Source of the DNA: Bacillota bacterium | GTDB taxonomy: Bacteria > Bacillota > Clostridia > Lachnospirales > Lachnospiraceae | Assembly (NCBI GenBank): GCA_023387635.1 | Contig: JAEWHU010000177.1 | Span: 1-5,579 of the forward strand | DNA length: 5,579 nucleotides | Reading direction: 5' to 3' | Part shown: piece after piece, positions 1-5,579 of the stretch | Position numbering within the stretch: position 1 is the first letter of the stretch | Layout of the letters: the number at the start of each line of letters is the position of its first letter | Program-made: the position numbers and the translations under genes | The notes under the pieces: generated by a model | The model's input: the letters and a program-made list of their open reading frames with translations, nothing else | What the model was told of the DNA's origin: nothing | Database searches by the model: none

Positions 1-18
1 AATCCATTCACTAATGAT

Positions 19-102
19 TTATTTCACCAGCAAATGGACTTTATAACTTATTGGAATTTCATTTGTAATCTCAGTTTGATTACTTTCTAATTTGAATTCC
101 AT
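19..102 (-). CDS. possible 27-residue small ORF, unrecognised
   Basis: A short reading frame begins 31 bases after the stop of the second exporter gene, on the same strand. It starts MEFKLESNQ, ends HLLVK, and closes with TAA inside the window. The start is preceded by GGAAAAGGA (103-111), whose first GGA sits about six bases from the ATG, so a ribosome site is plausible. The peptide is mixed polar and charged, with no hydrophobic segment, no double-glycine leader and no cysteine, so it does not look like a known pheromone or bacteriocin precursor. I do not recognise it. An ORF this short arises easily by chance in AT-rich DNA. It could also be the 5' remnant of a broken gene, because the frame stays open for six codons after the stop up to the window edge. 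Confidence 0.25.
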   Translation of the reverse strand: MEFKLESNQTEITNEIPISYKVHLLVK

Positions 103-133
103 TCCTTTTCCAACTGTTTAAAATATACATCTA

Positions 134-1981
134 CTAGGCATAATACTGTGCTTGTGCATCCCATAAAGTTTTATAGGTTCCATTGTTTAAAATAAGGTTG
201 TCGTGACTACCTCTCTCTGCAATTGCTCCATTCTCAAACACTAGAATATTATCACAAAAACGACAACTACTCATACGATGAGAAATATAAATACTAGTTT
301 TATCCTTTACCATCTCATCAAATCTACGATATATTTCATATTCACTAATTGGATCAAGTGCAGCCGTTGGCTCATCTAATATAACAAAGGGCGCATTTTT
401 ATATAAAGCTCTAGCAATGGCTAATTTTTGTGCTTCACCACCGCTCACTTCTATGCCCTCATCATCATAGTGATAAAGAATAGTATCTAATCCTTTATCC
501 ATCTCTAATACCCGCTCTTCAATACCAGCTTTCGATAAGCAATCCCATATCCTACTTTCATCCACATCTTTACTAACAGCAATGTTTTCTTTTATCGGGA
601 AAGCAAATAAATTAAAGTCTTGGAATACCACTCCAAATAGACTTAAGTATTCATCATAATTATATTTTCTAATATCAATACCATTGAGTGTAATATAACC
701 CTCAGTTGGATCATAAAGCCTGCAAAGAAGTTTTATAAACGTAGTTTTTCCTGCACCATTATGACCTACCACTGCCATTTTATCTTTCAGAGTTATTTTA
801 CAAGATACATGATTCAATATTTTATCGTTACTACCAGGATAAGAAAAACTTACGTCATGAAATTCTATTTCATATACATTGTCCAATCTTTTTTCTATTG
901 GAATGGTTCCAGTTTTTCTAATGTTTTCAATCTCCATAAAATCTATATAATTACTTAAATAACCACAAGTCTTTCTAATGTTGTCATTTTCTTTTATAAT
1001 GTTGTTAATACCTTGACTAAAATTAGCTAATGCCCCAACATATTTAGTAAATGCTCCTAAACTAATTGCTCCGGTTAGAATCTTGATTAGTACAAGAAAA
1101 TAAGAAAATAGGGCGGTTACTCCATTTAATACACTTTCTATGGTGGAAGACTTTTCATCTGTAATACACATATTATAATATACTCTTCTTGTAACTTTAA
1201 TCCATTTGCCATAAAATTCCATAAGCATGTTTTTCATTGAATATAAACGAATTACTTTTCCCTTGGAATAATCCAAAAAGACCTGATTAAGAATATAGCT
1301 TACCTGATGTTCCGCTGTAAGGAGTTCTTTATCCATATCTTTATTTTTATCACTATAATTCTTAAGTATTTTACTATTAGACCATACCGTTACACTTAAG
1401 ATAATAGCAAATAAAAGAAATGATAAAACCTGATTATCCAAAATATAAATTGAACTTGTTTGTGTGGGTTTTGAAAAACACAATATGAAAACCATACCAA
1501 TTGCTATAGAAATAGATAATATATTACTAAAAAAACTTCTATATTGGTCTGTGATAGCACCCATACCTCCACGATACCTCATTATATTTTCAGTAGTAGT
1601 TACCTTTTCTATAACACTTGCTTTTTCCATGGTTTCATAATCCAATGTTAATGCTTTATCACGCACCATTACTCTTATTCCAAGAACACCTTTTGCTTGC
1701 TTATAATTTACTATTTGCTTTAACAAATCAATTAGCAATCCTATAAGAAGGTTACTTATCAATAATAGGGTTGTATAAACAATAGCTTTCGTAAAATCTT
1801 TTTGTAATAAATTATCAATAATCATGGTAGAGAGAAACAATCCTATGTATGGATATATAGCTTCAAGTACGGATAATATTAATCCTAATGGAATCATGGA
1901 GGAATCTGTTTTATGGAATAACTTTAATAATTTTATTCCTATTATATGAAAACCAAATCTATTTCTTAATTTATTTTTCAT
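134..1981 (-). CDS. ABC exporter half-transporter, second of pair (permease fused to ATPase)
   Basis: This 615-residue protein has the layout of an ABC exporter half: an N-terminal transmembrane domain (hydrophobic segments near residues 29-53, 66-88, 152-170, 185-201, 286-304 and possibly 306-325), then a nucleotide-binding domain from about residue 370. Visible ATPase motifs are the A-loop tyrosine in FSYPGS (Y381), Walker A GHNGAGKTT (406-414, K412), Q-loop Q454, signature VSGGE (512-516), Walker B VILDEP with D536 and catalytic E537, D-loop ALD (541-543) and H-loop H568. The length is normal for a half-transporter and no C39 peptidase domain precedes the membrane domain. The start ATG overlaps the stop of the preceding exporter gene (TAATG), implying translational coupling and equal dosage. 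The reading frame ends in two consecutive TAG codons. The likely role is ATP-driven export from the inner face of the membrane as a heterodimer with its neighbour. The substrate cannot be read from the sequence. Confidence 0.95.
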   Translation of the reverse strand: MKNKLRNRFGFHIIGIKLLKLFHKTDSSMIPLGLILSVLEAIYPYIGLFLSTMIIDNLLQKDFTKAIVYTTLLLISNLLIGLLIDLLKQIVNYKQAKGVLGIRVMVRDKALTLDYETMEKASVIEKVTTTENIMRYRGGMGAITDQYRSFFSNILSISIAIGMVFILCFSKPTQTSSIYILDNQVLSFLLFAIILSVTVWSNSKILKNYSDKNKDMDKELLTAEHQVSYILNQVFLDYSKGKVIRLYSMKNMLMEFYGKWIKVTRRVYYNMCITDEKSSTIESVLNGVTALFSYFLVLIKILTGAISLGAFTKYVGALANFSQGINNIIKENDNIRKTCGYLSNYIDFMEIENIRKTGTIPIEKRLDNVYEIEFHDVSFSYPGSNDKILNHVSCKITLKDKMAVVGHNGAGKTTFIKLLCRLYDPTEGYITLNGIDIRKYNYDEYLSLFGVVFQDFNLFAFPIKENIAVSKDVDESRIWDCLSKAGIEERVLEMDKGLDTILYHYDDEGIEVSGGEAQKLAIARALYKNAPFVILDEPTAALDPISEYEIYRRFDEMVKDKTSIYISHRMSSCRFCDNILVFENGAIAERGSHDNLILNNGTYKTLWDAQAQYYA

Positions 1982-3828
1982 TAGGCACCTACCTCCACCT
2001 TATTAGCAATATCTTTTTGGTAATAATGAGATTGTATGGTAAACATATTAGCATACTCACCCATCTTATCCATTAATTCCTGATGAGAACCTTCTTCTAC
2101 AATCCTTCCTTCTTGTAAGAAGATTAACCTATCACAAAATCTTGTGGAACTTAGCCTATGAGAAATAAATATACTGGTTTTATCTTTGGCAAACTGATTG
2201 TACTTTTCATACATGGCGCTTTCAGCGATGGGGTCAAGTGCAGCCGTTGGTTCATCTAATATAATCACGTTAGAATCTTTATATAATGCTCTTGCCAACA
2301 TTAATTTTTGCATTTCACCACCGGAGAAAACAATTCCTTCTTCATCCAAGTCTTTTAACATAGTTGTCTTCCTATTTTTATCTAAAGCTTCCACTCTTTC
2401 ATATAGTCCAGATTGTTTTAGGGAATGAATCAATTTTTTATTATTAATTTTATTCGGTGGTATGCAAGCAATGTTCTCCTCTATGGAAAATGCAAATGCA
2501 AAAACATCTTGAAATACCACTGATATTTCCTTAAAATATTCTTCCTTTGATATAATAGAGATATCAATACCATCCATATAGATAGTACCGTCTGTTGGGG
2601 TATACAGGCCACAAATTAATTTTACCAAAGTTGATTTTCCAGCTCCGTTCATACCAACTAATCCAAGTTTTTCACCAGATTTTATAGTAAGATTAACATT
2701 CTTCAATACCATATCTTCAGATCCTGGATAAGAGAAACTAACATTCTTAAGTTTAATTTCATGTGCACACTTCTCTACTATTTTTTCTGTATGAGAACCA
2801 GTAGATTTATCACTATGTTCCATAAAATATCGATAATCATTGACCATATCGCTATCAATATGCATTCCATTTAGACTTTCAAATGCCTTACCCATCCAAA
2901 TACTAAATCCAGCAGTGATACCAAGATACAAAAGAAAGTATTCTAATTCCATGCCGTTAATCATCTGATTAATCAAATAAGCGTATACGAATCCATCCCG
3001 AAATAGATTGGCACCTCTTTCTACTATTTTAACAATATAATATTTTTTCACTTGATTCTCATAAAGTAAAAGATATTTATTATTCATCATTCCAAAGGAA
3101 TCCATAAACCATGACTTCATACTATAAAGCCTAATATCTTTTCCATTCTTAGAATCTATGGTTTGGTTAGCCATATATGTGATTTTTTTATCATACTCTA
3201 TATACTTATCACGATTCTTCTTAATTACAGTTCTTTTCCATTCATTTGCAACTATGATTATAATGGATGTAACAATTAATACACTCAATATCCATCCGCT
3301 TAAACTTACAGAAATACTAGCATATACTATAAATCCTAGTACATTAATAATGAAAACAATTGCTTTATTAATTAAAGCTTCAATCCCTAATTCATTACCA
3401 GAAAAGAGAACGTTCAAGGCTTTCTCTTGCTCCTTCTTTCCCTCATCACTCTCCATCTTCATATAATCCATATCAACAGTTTTTTCAATAAATTCTTTCA
3501 TAATATCAATACGAAATAAGAAAGTAATTGAGCCCGTTTTTCTTGATAAAAATGTAACTAAACTATTGATACTATGAACCATTAACACATAACCTAAGGC
3601 AAGTATTAATATGTTTCCCTCACTTTTATCCGAATTCATAAGTGATATCACAGTACTTGGTAACGCCATGATAAGAAAAGCTCTCATTACTTCTAATACA
3701 ATTTGAAAAAATGCATAGAAATAAAACCCCTTACCTTCATAAAATACAAGTTTTCTTACTGCATAGTTAAGATTTTGAAAAATAGAATACTTTGTTGGAT
3801 GTTTTGTAGAATCTTTTTTAGATTGCAT
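1981..3828 (-). CDS. ABC exporter half-transporter, first of pair (permease fused to ATPase)
   Basis: This 615-residue half-transporter has the same length and domain order as its downstream neighbour. Hydrophobic segments lie near residues 34-62, 72-95, 155-175, 178-195, 278-292 and 297-315, and the ATPase domain begins near 355. Motifs seen are A-loop Y367 in FSYPGS, Walker A GMNGAGKST (392-400, K398), Q-loop Q440, signature FSGGE (501-505), Walker B VIILDEP with D525 and E526, D-loop ALD and H-loop H557. Both members keep the catalytic glutamate and the SGGE signature, so neither ATP site is plainly degenerate, unlike many heterodimeric exporters. The two proteins are clearly paralogous (shared LDEPTAALDP, ENIA and RFCD blocks) but diverge strongly in the membrane domain, which suggests an old tandem duplication. 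The chosen ATG has AAAGGGAG upstream. The gene follows the kinase gene by 149 bp containing tandem repeats, so regulation by that kinase system is likely. The substrate is unknown. Confidence 0.95.
   Translation of the reverse strand: MQSKKDSTKHPTKYSIFQNLNYAVRKLVFYEGKGFYFYAFFQIVLEVMRAFLIMALPSTVISLMNSDKSEGNILILALGYVLMVHSINSLVTFLSRKTGSITFLFRIDIMKEFIEKTVDMDYMKMESDEGKKEQEKALNVLFSGNELGIEALINKAIVFIINVLGFIVYASISVSLSGWILSVLIVTSIIIIVANEWKRTVIKKNRDKYIEYDKKITYMANQTIDSKNGKDIRLYSMKSWFMDSFGMMNNKYLLLYENQVKKYYIVKIVERGANLFRDGFVYAYLINQMINGMELEYFLLYLGITAGFSIWMGKAFESLNGMHIDSDMVNDYRYFMEHSDKSTGSHTEKIVEKCAHEIKLKNVSFSYPGSEDMVLKNVNLTIKSGEKLGLVGMNGAGKSTLVKLICGLYTPTDGTIYMDGIDISIISKEEYFKEISVVFQDVFAFAFSIEENIACIPPNKINNKKLIHSLKQSGLYERVEALDKNRKTTMLKDLDEEGIVFSGGEMQKLMLARALYKDSNVIILDEPTAALDPIAESAMYEKYNQFAKDKTSIFISHRLSSTRFCDRLIFLQEGRIVEEGSHQELMDKMGEYANMFTIQSHYYQKDIANKVEVGA
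1986..1998 (-). promoter_or_regulatory. ribosome binding site at the exporter gene junction
   Basis: Minus-strand bases read GTGGAGGTAGGTG just before the TAATG junction. GGAGG lies 10 bases and AGG lies 6 bases from the downstream ATG. The site is inside the last codons of the upstream exporter gene (the VEVGA end). With the one-base stop/start overlap, it supports coupled translation of the two half-transporters and confirms the ATG at 1981. Confidence 0.75.
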
Positions 3829-3838
3829 TTATACTTCG

Positions 3839-3846
3839 CTCCCTTT
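3839..3846 (-). promoter_or_regulatory. ribosome binding site of the first exporter gene
   Basis: The minus strand reads AAAGGGAG followed by a 10-base spacer and ATG. The spacing is slightly long, but no better purine block or alternative start lies nearby, so it supports the start at 3828. Confidence 0.65.
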
Positions 3847-3889
3847 GCTTTTATTTATTCAATATCTTACCGTAATTACCTCATTATGT

Positions 3890-3895
3890 ATTATA
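3890..3895 (-). promoter_or_regulatory. candidate -10 box (TATAAT) proximal to the exporter operon
   Basis: A perfect TATAAT lies about 60 bases upstream of the first exporter ATG on the minus strand. The -35 position 16-18 bases upstream (around GCTATA) does not resemble TTGACA, so a promoter here would be weak or activator-dependent. It sits immediately after the fourth motif copy. The site is AT-rich and a chance match is possible. Confidence 0.4.
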
Positions 3896-3896
3896 A

Positions 3897-3970
3897 TTTA
3901 CACCAAATGTAATATAGCCGCATGAAATGTATTATAACAGCATGCAAAGTAATAGGAACATGAAATGCAT
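3897..3970 (-). repeat. four tandem imperfect 16-bp repeats, putative regulator-binding sites
   Basis: Read on the minus strand, four related blocks occur at 3970-3955 (ATGCATTTCATGTTCC), 3952-3937 (TTACTTTGCATGCTGT), 3932-3917 (ATACATTTCATGCGGC) and 3912-3897 (TTACATTTGGTGTAAA). The repeat-to-repeat distances are 18, 20 and 20 bp, close to two helical turns. The core ACATTTCAT or ACATTTGGT matches eight of nine positions of the LytTR-domain binding consensus as I recall it, [TA][AC][CA]GTTN[AG][TG], lacking only the G. Kinases of the AgrC/ComD type normally signal to LytTR regulators, which bind pairs of direct repeats spaced about 21-22 bp. The last copy also forms a short dyad, TTACA-N5-TGTAA. 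Binding is an inference. The repetition itself is visible. Confidence 0.5.
3931..3939 (-). promoter_or_regulatory. candidate extended -10 promoter for the exporter operon
   Basis: The minus strand reads TGTTATAAT, a perfect extended -10 element (TGnTATAAT), about 100 bases upstream of the first exporter ATG. No good -35 is visible, which extended -10 promoters tolerate. It lies between the second and third repeat copies, so a protein bound there could activate or block it. No terminator separates it from the kinase gene, so read-through from upstream may also supply exporter mRNA. Confidence 0.4.
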
Positions 3971-3977
3971 AAACTTT

Positions 3978-5180
3978 CTACATCAATGGCAGGGTTACTT
4001 CTGCTGCAAAGATACCTGGTTCATTTTGTAGATTCAGAAAACCGTCATATTTTTCTGTTAATATTTTTACTCTTTTCATACCAAGCCCGTGATTACCCCG
4101 TTTGTTTGATATATAATTTCTTTCATTAAAATCCAATTCCTCTTTTGCTGAATTCTGTATTGATATGTACAATTGCTTTTTGATAATAGCGATATAAACT
4201 CGGATAAACCTATTTTCACTTTTTATTTTTTCACATGCTTCCATTGCATTATCTAATAGATTGCCAAGGATTACACACAAATCAATATCAGAAATGGTAA
4301 TATCATTTGCTACATCAGCATTACAATTTATTTCAATTCCTGCCTTCCCTGCAAGAGATAATTTACTATTTAAAATCGCATCTATCATTATGTTACCAGA
4401 TTTTACAAAGGTATCTACTCTATCAAGATCCTCTTCTAACTTATCAAGATAATGACTTAATTCCATCATCTGCCCCATGGTAAGATGAGCCTTCATCACT
4501 TGCAAATGGTTATGATAATCATGTCTCCATCCACGCATATCAAGGTATATATTTTTAATTTCTTCATATTGATGTTTTAAGACAGCTTGTTGAAAGTCTT
4601 TCGTATTCTTTTCAAATCCACTTTGATATCCTACTAGAGTAACTTCTAACATCATAAAGATTAAAATTGAAAAGACGAATAGACTAAACTTTAATATATA
4701 TGTACTTTTATTTCCCAAAACTAGTTCATTACCTAGTATATTTATTAATACTCCAAAACTTATGATACAAAGATAAATTACCGACACTATAATTCCATTG
4801 ATTAATTTTAGATAACCACGCTTGTATGATAAAAATACATACAAGACAAGGCAAATTACTGCAGATATTATATATTCATCCACGTTATTAGATAACTTAA
4901 TAGACAGTTCACCTATACTAATCATAATCCCGTATGATATAATTTTTCTAACCTGGAACTGAAATATTTCTTCATCATAAAACAAATCATATAGTACGAA
5001 TATAATAGTAATAATAGGTAAACTTAGTACCTCTAAAGTGAATATCTTTCCTAAAAACAATACACTACAAGATATTAGAAACAATACAACTACCTTTCCA
5101 TTTCCCTTTTCTATATCTCCAATTTCATGAATAAAATATATAAAGCTAAGAATCCATAATATTTGAAATACCATATTCAT
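3978..5180 (-). CDS. GHKL sensor histidine kinase, AgrC/ComD-like
   Basis: This 400-residue protein has an N-terminal half made of about six or seven hydrophobic segments (near 4-18, 30-47, 50-66, 78-95, 104-118, 126-148 and 160-185), with no periplasmic sensor domain of any size. A cytoplasmic kinase half follows. The phosphoacceptor region is MRGWRHDYHNHLQ with H220 as the likely phosphorylated histidine. The ATP-binding domain shows the N-box NLLDNAMEAC (307-316) and the G-box GNHGLGM (362-368). This layout is typical of the HPK10 family that senses peptide pheromones or envelope-active peptides and signals to LytTR response regulators. No response regulator and no obvious pheromone precursor is encoded in this window. 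The ATG at 5180 is chosen because AAAGGA lies eight bases upstream; a second ATG two codons later is less well placed. The exporter pair follows on the same strand after 149 bp, suggesting that the kinase controls or responds to that export function. It could instead be part of a separate quorum circuit. Confidence 0.9.
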   Translation of the reverse strand: MNMVFQILWILSFIYFIHEIGDIEKGNGKVVVLFLISCSVLFLGKIFTLEVLSLPIITIIFVLYDLFYDEEIFQFQVRKIISYGIMISIGELSIKLSNNVDEYIISAVICLVLYVFLSYKRGYLKLINGIIVSVIYLCIISFGVLINILGNELVLGNKSTYILKFSLFVFSILIFMMLEVTLVGYQSGFEKNTKDFQQAVLKHQYEEIKNIYLDMRGWRHDYHNHLQVMKAHLTMGQMMELSHYLDKLEEDLDRVDTFVKSGNIMIDAILNSKLSLAGKAGIEINCNADVANDITISDIDLCVILGNLLDNAMEACEKIKSENRFIRVYIAIIKKQLYISIQNSAKEELDFNERNYISNKRGNHGLGMKRVKILTEKYDGFLNLQNEPGIFAAEVTLPLM

Positions 5181-5188
5181 AACTATTT

Positions 5189-5194
5189 TCCTTT
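5189..5194 (-). promoter_or_regulatory. ribosome binding site of the kinase gene
   Basis: AAAGGA is followed by an 8-base spacer and the ATG at 5180. It begins only two bases after the foot of the long hairpin upstream, so folding of that hairpin could affect ribosome access. Confidence 0.75.
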
Positions 5195-5196
5195 CG

Positions 5197-5235
5197 TAAA
5201 ATAAGCATCCACTGTAAAGTGAGATGCTTATTTTA
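5197..5235 (-). terminator. long hairpin between the VOC gene and the kinase gene, probable terminator or leader element
   Basis: The outer arms TAAAATAAGCATC (5197-5209) and GATGCTTATTTTA (5223-5235) are perfectly complementary over 13 bp. An inner CACT/AGTG stem (4 bp) closes a four-base loop, with one unpaired base at 5222. The A-rich 5' arm and U-rich 3' arm resemble a bidirectional intrinsic terminator. It would end transcripts from the gene at 5316-5579. However, it stands 16 bases before the kinase start, so kinase expression needs read-through, or a promoter whose transcript begins at or inside the hairpin. The structure is clear. Its role is inferred. Confidence 0.65.
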
Positions 5236-5241
5236 TTAATA

Positions 5242-5250
5242 ATTATTGCA
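5242..5250 (-). promoter_or_regulatory. weak candidate extended -10 for the kinase gene
   Basis: The minus strand reads TGCAATAAT, one mismatch from the extended -10 TGnTATAAT. The predicted transcription start would fall at about 5235, exactly at the base of the hairpin. The region expected to hold a -35 is GCATAT, not a consensus, and abuts the single motif copy at 5269-5284. That arrangement would suit an activator-dependent promoter. Evidence is limited to position and similarity. Confidence 0.3.
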
Positions 5251-5268
5251 AAACTCTACTGCCTATAT

Positions 5269-5284
5269 GCAGCATGAAATATAC
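5269..5284 (-). promoter_or_regulatory. fifth copy of the 16-bp motif, upstream of the kinase gene
   Basis: The minus strand reads GTATATTTCATGCTGC, which matches the copy at 3917-3932 (ATACATTTCATGCGGC) at 12 of 16 positions, including an unbroken ATTTCATGC. It is the only such copy seen in this gap. Its presence before both the kinase gene and the exporter operon suggests that one regulator acts on both, possibly as autoregulation. A chance match in AT-rich DNA cannot be excluded for a single copy. Confidence 0.4.
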
Positions 5285-5300
5285 AAAAATATCCATTTCG

Positions 5301-5314
5301 GTATAACGTTATAC
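5301..5314. promoter_or_regulatory. perfect 14-bp palindrome, putative operator
   Basis: GTATAACGTTATAC is an exact palindrome lying one base after the stop codon of the upstream gene. It has no loop and no adjacent T-run, so it is not a terminator; a homodimeric DNA-binding protein site is the better guess. Its half contains AACGTTA, which resembles the LytTR core. What binds it is unknown. Confidence 0.4.
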
Positions 5315-5315
5315 A

Positions 5316-5579
5316 TTATTCAAAAAACTTTAAAATACATCCATCGCAGGTAGTTACTTCACAGGATTTTCCACCCCATGATTCTGTTTTTATTTCAGTT
5401 ATTTGATTCCAATTGTTCTTTTTAACAAATGTATATAGTTGCTCTATCCCTTGAACCAACATAAATCCCACCACAATAGGAAGGGAATCCCCTTTAAACA
5501 TATGAATTCCTGTAAATGGTGCAATATGAAGTGCTTCAATCTCCAATGGAATATTGTTTACACAACCATAAGTCCCTAT
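5316..5579 (-). CDS. VOC/glyoxalase-superfamily protein, 3' part (gene continues beyond the right edge)
   Basis: The frame is open from the window edge to TAA at 5316-5318, giving the last 87 residues. A TTG at 5546 could be read as a start, but no stop lies upstream in the window and no ribosome site precedes it, so the true start is almost certainly outside. The C-terminal part, with SWGGKSCEVTTCDGCILKFFE, follows the VOC-fold pattern of a helix (here GIEQLYTFVKKN), then a WGG turn and a final strand of the DGxxLxFxE type. In glyoxalase-like enzymes the last glutamate is often a metal ligand. The family includes glyoxalases, dioxygenases and antibiotic-binding resistance proteins, and the fragment does not allow a choice. 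A hairpin downstream probably ends its transcript, so it may not share an operon with the kinase. Confidence 0.6.
   Translation of the reverse strand: MGTYGCVNNIPLEIEALHIAPFTGIHMFKGDSLPIVVGFMLVQGIEQLYTFVKKNNWNQITEIKTESWGGKSCEVTTCDGCILKFFE

Noticed and set aside
1..133. Terminator after the exporter operon
   Set aside because: I found no hairpin followed by a T-run between the tandem TAG stops and the left edge. Transcription may continue out of the window.
761..958. Plus-strand 65-codon ORF opposite the second exporter gene
   Set aside because: It lies wholly antisense to the conserved ATPase domain, has no ribosome site of note and encodes a low-complexity aromatic-rich peptide. It is a shadow frame.
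1888..2076. Plus-strand 62-codon ORF across the exporter gene junction
   Set aside because: Antisense to both exporter genes. Its hydrophobic look comes from reading AT-rich coding DNA backwards.
2198..2428. Plus-strand 76-codon ORF opposite the first exporter gene
   Set aside because: Antisense to the signature and Walker B region of a well-supported gene, with no independent support.
3158..3466. Plus-strand 102-codon ORF opposite the membrane domain of the first exporter gene
   Set aside because: Its length is notable, but it is entirely inside a convincing gene, and its hydrophobicity mirrors the complementary strand of membrane segments.
3703..3912. Plus-strand 69-codon ORF over the start of the first exporter gene
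   Set aside because: It overlaps the gene start and the intergenic repeats in antisense. No ribosome site or family resemblance is visible.
3934..3970. 12-codon minus-strand ORF (MHFMFLLLCMLL) after the kinase stop, considered as a pheromone-like peptide
   Set aside because: It is very short, has a poor ribosome site, and consists of the tandem repeat sequence itself, so its hydrophobic look follows from the repeats.
3897..3970. CRISPR-like array
   Set aside because: The units are imperfect, only four in number and have almost no spacer between them. There are no cas genes. Binding-site repeats explain them better.
4261..4452. Plus-strand 63-codon ORF opposite the kinase gene
   Set aside because: Antisense to the conserved kinase domain. 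A shadow frame.
5259..5272. Short inverted repeat CTGC-N6-GCAG between the VOC gene and the kinase gene
   Set aside because: Only four base pairs, expected by chance.

Overview
The window is AT-rich with compact, co-directional genes, strong purine-rich Shine-Dalgarno sites and low-GC codon use. This points to a low-GC Firmicute, most likely a clostridial (Lachnospiraceae-like) bacterium. That is an inference from composition and gene types, and no marker gene for taxonomy is present. Every supported gene lies on the minus strand, so transcription runs from right to left.

In transcription order there is first the 3' end of a gene entering from the right edge (5316-5579), a probable VOC/glyoxalase-superfamily protein. 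A 135-bp gap follows with a perfect 14-bp palindrome, one copy of a 16-bp motif, a possible extended -10 and a long hairpin. Next is a 400-residue membrane histidine kinase of the AgrC/ComD-like GHKL type (3978-5180). A 149-bp gap then carries four tandem copies of the same 16-bp motif at 18-20 bp spacing, overlapping candidate -10 boxes. Two 615-residue ABC exporter half-transporters (1981-3828 and 134-1981) follow, joined by a one-base TAATG overlap. The last 133 bases hold only a possible 27-codon ORF and no visible terminator.

The most economical reading is a signal-controlled export or resistance module. The kinase senses a peptide or envelope signal and passes phosphate to a response regulator, probably of the LytTR class, that is not encoded in this window. 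That regulator may bind the repeats in front of the exporter operon and the single copy in front of the kinase gene. The two half-transporters probably form a heterodimer. They lack the C39 peptidase domain of bacteriocin-processing exporters, so the substrate is unknown: a peptide, an antibiotic or a lipid-like molecule are all possible. The parts are familiar families. The shared repeat motif, the hairpin against the kinase ribosome-binding site and the missing regulator and substrate genes are what deserve a second look.
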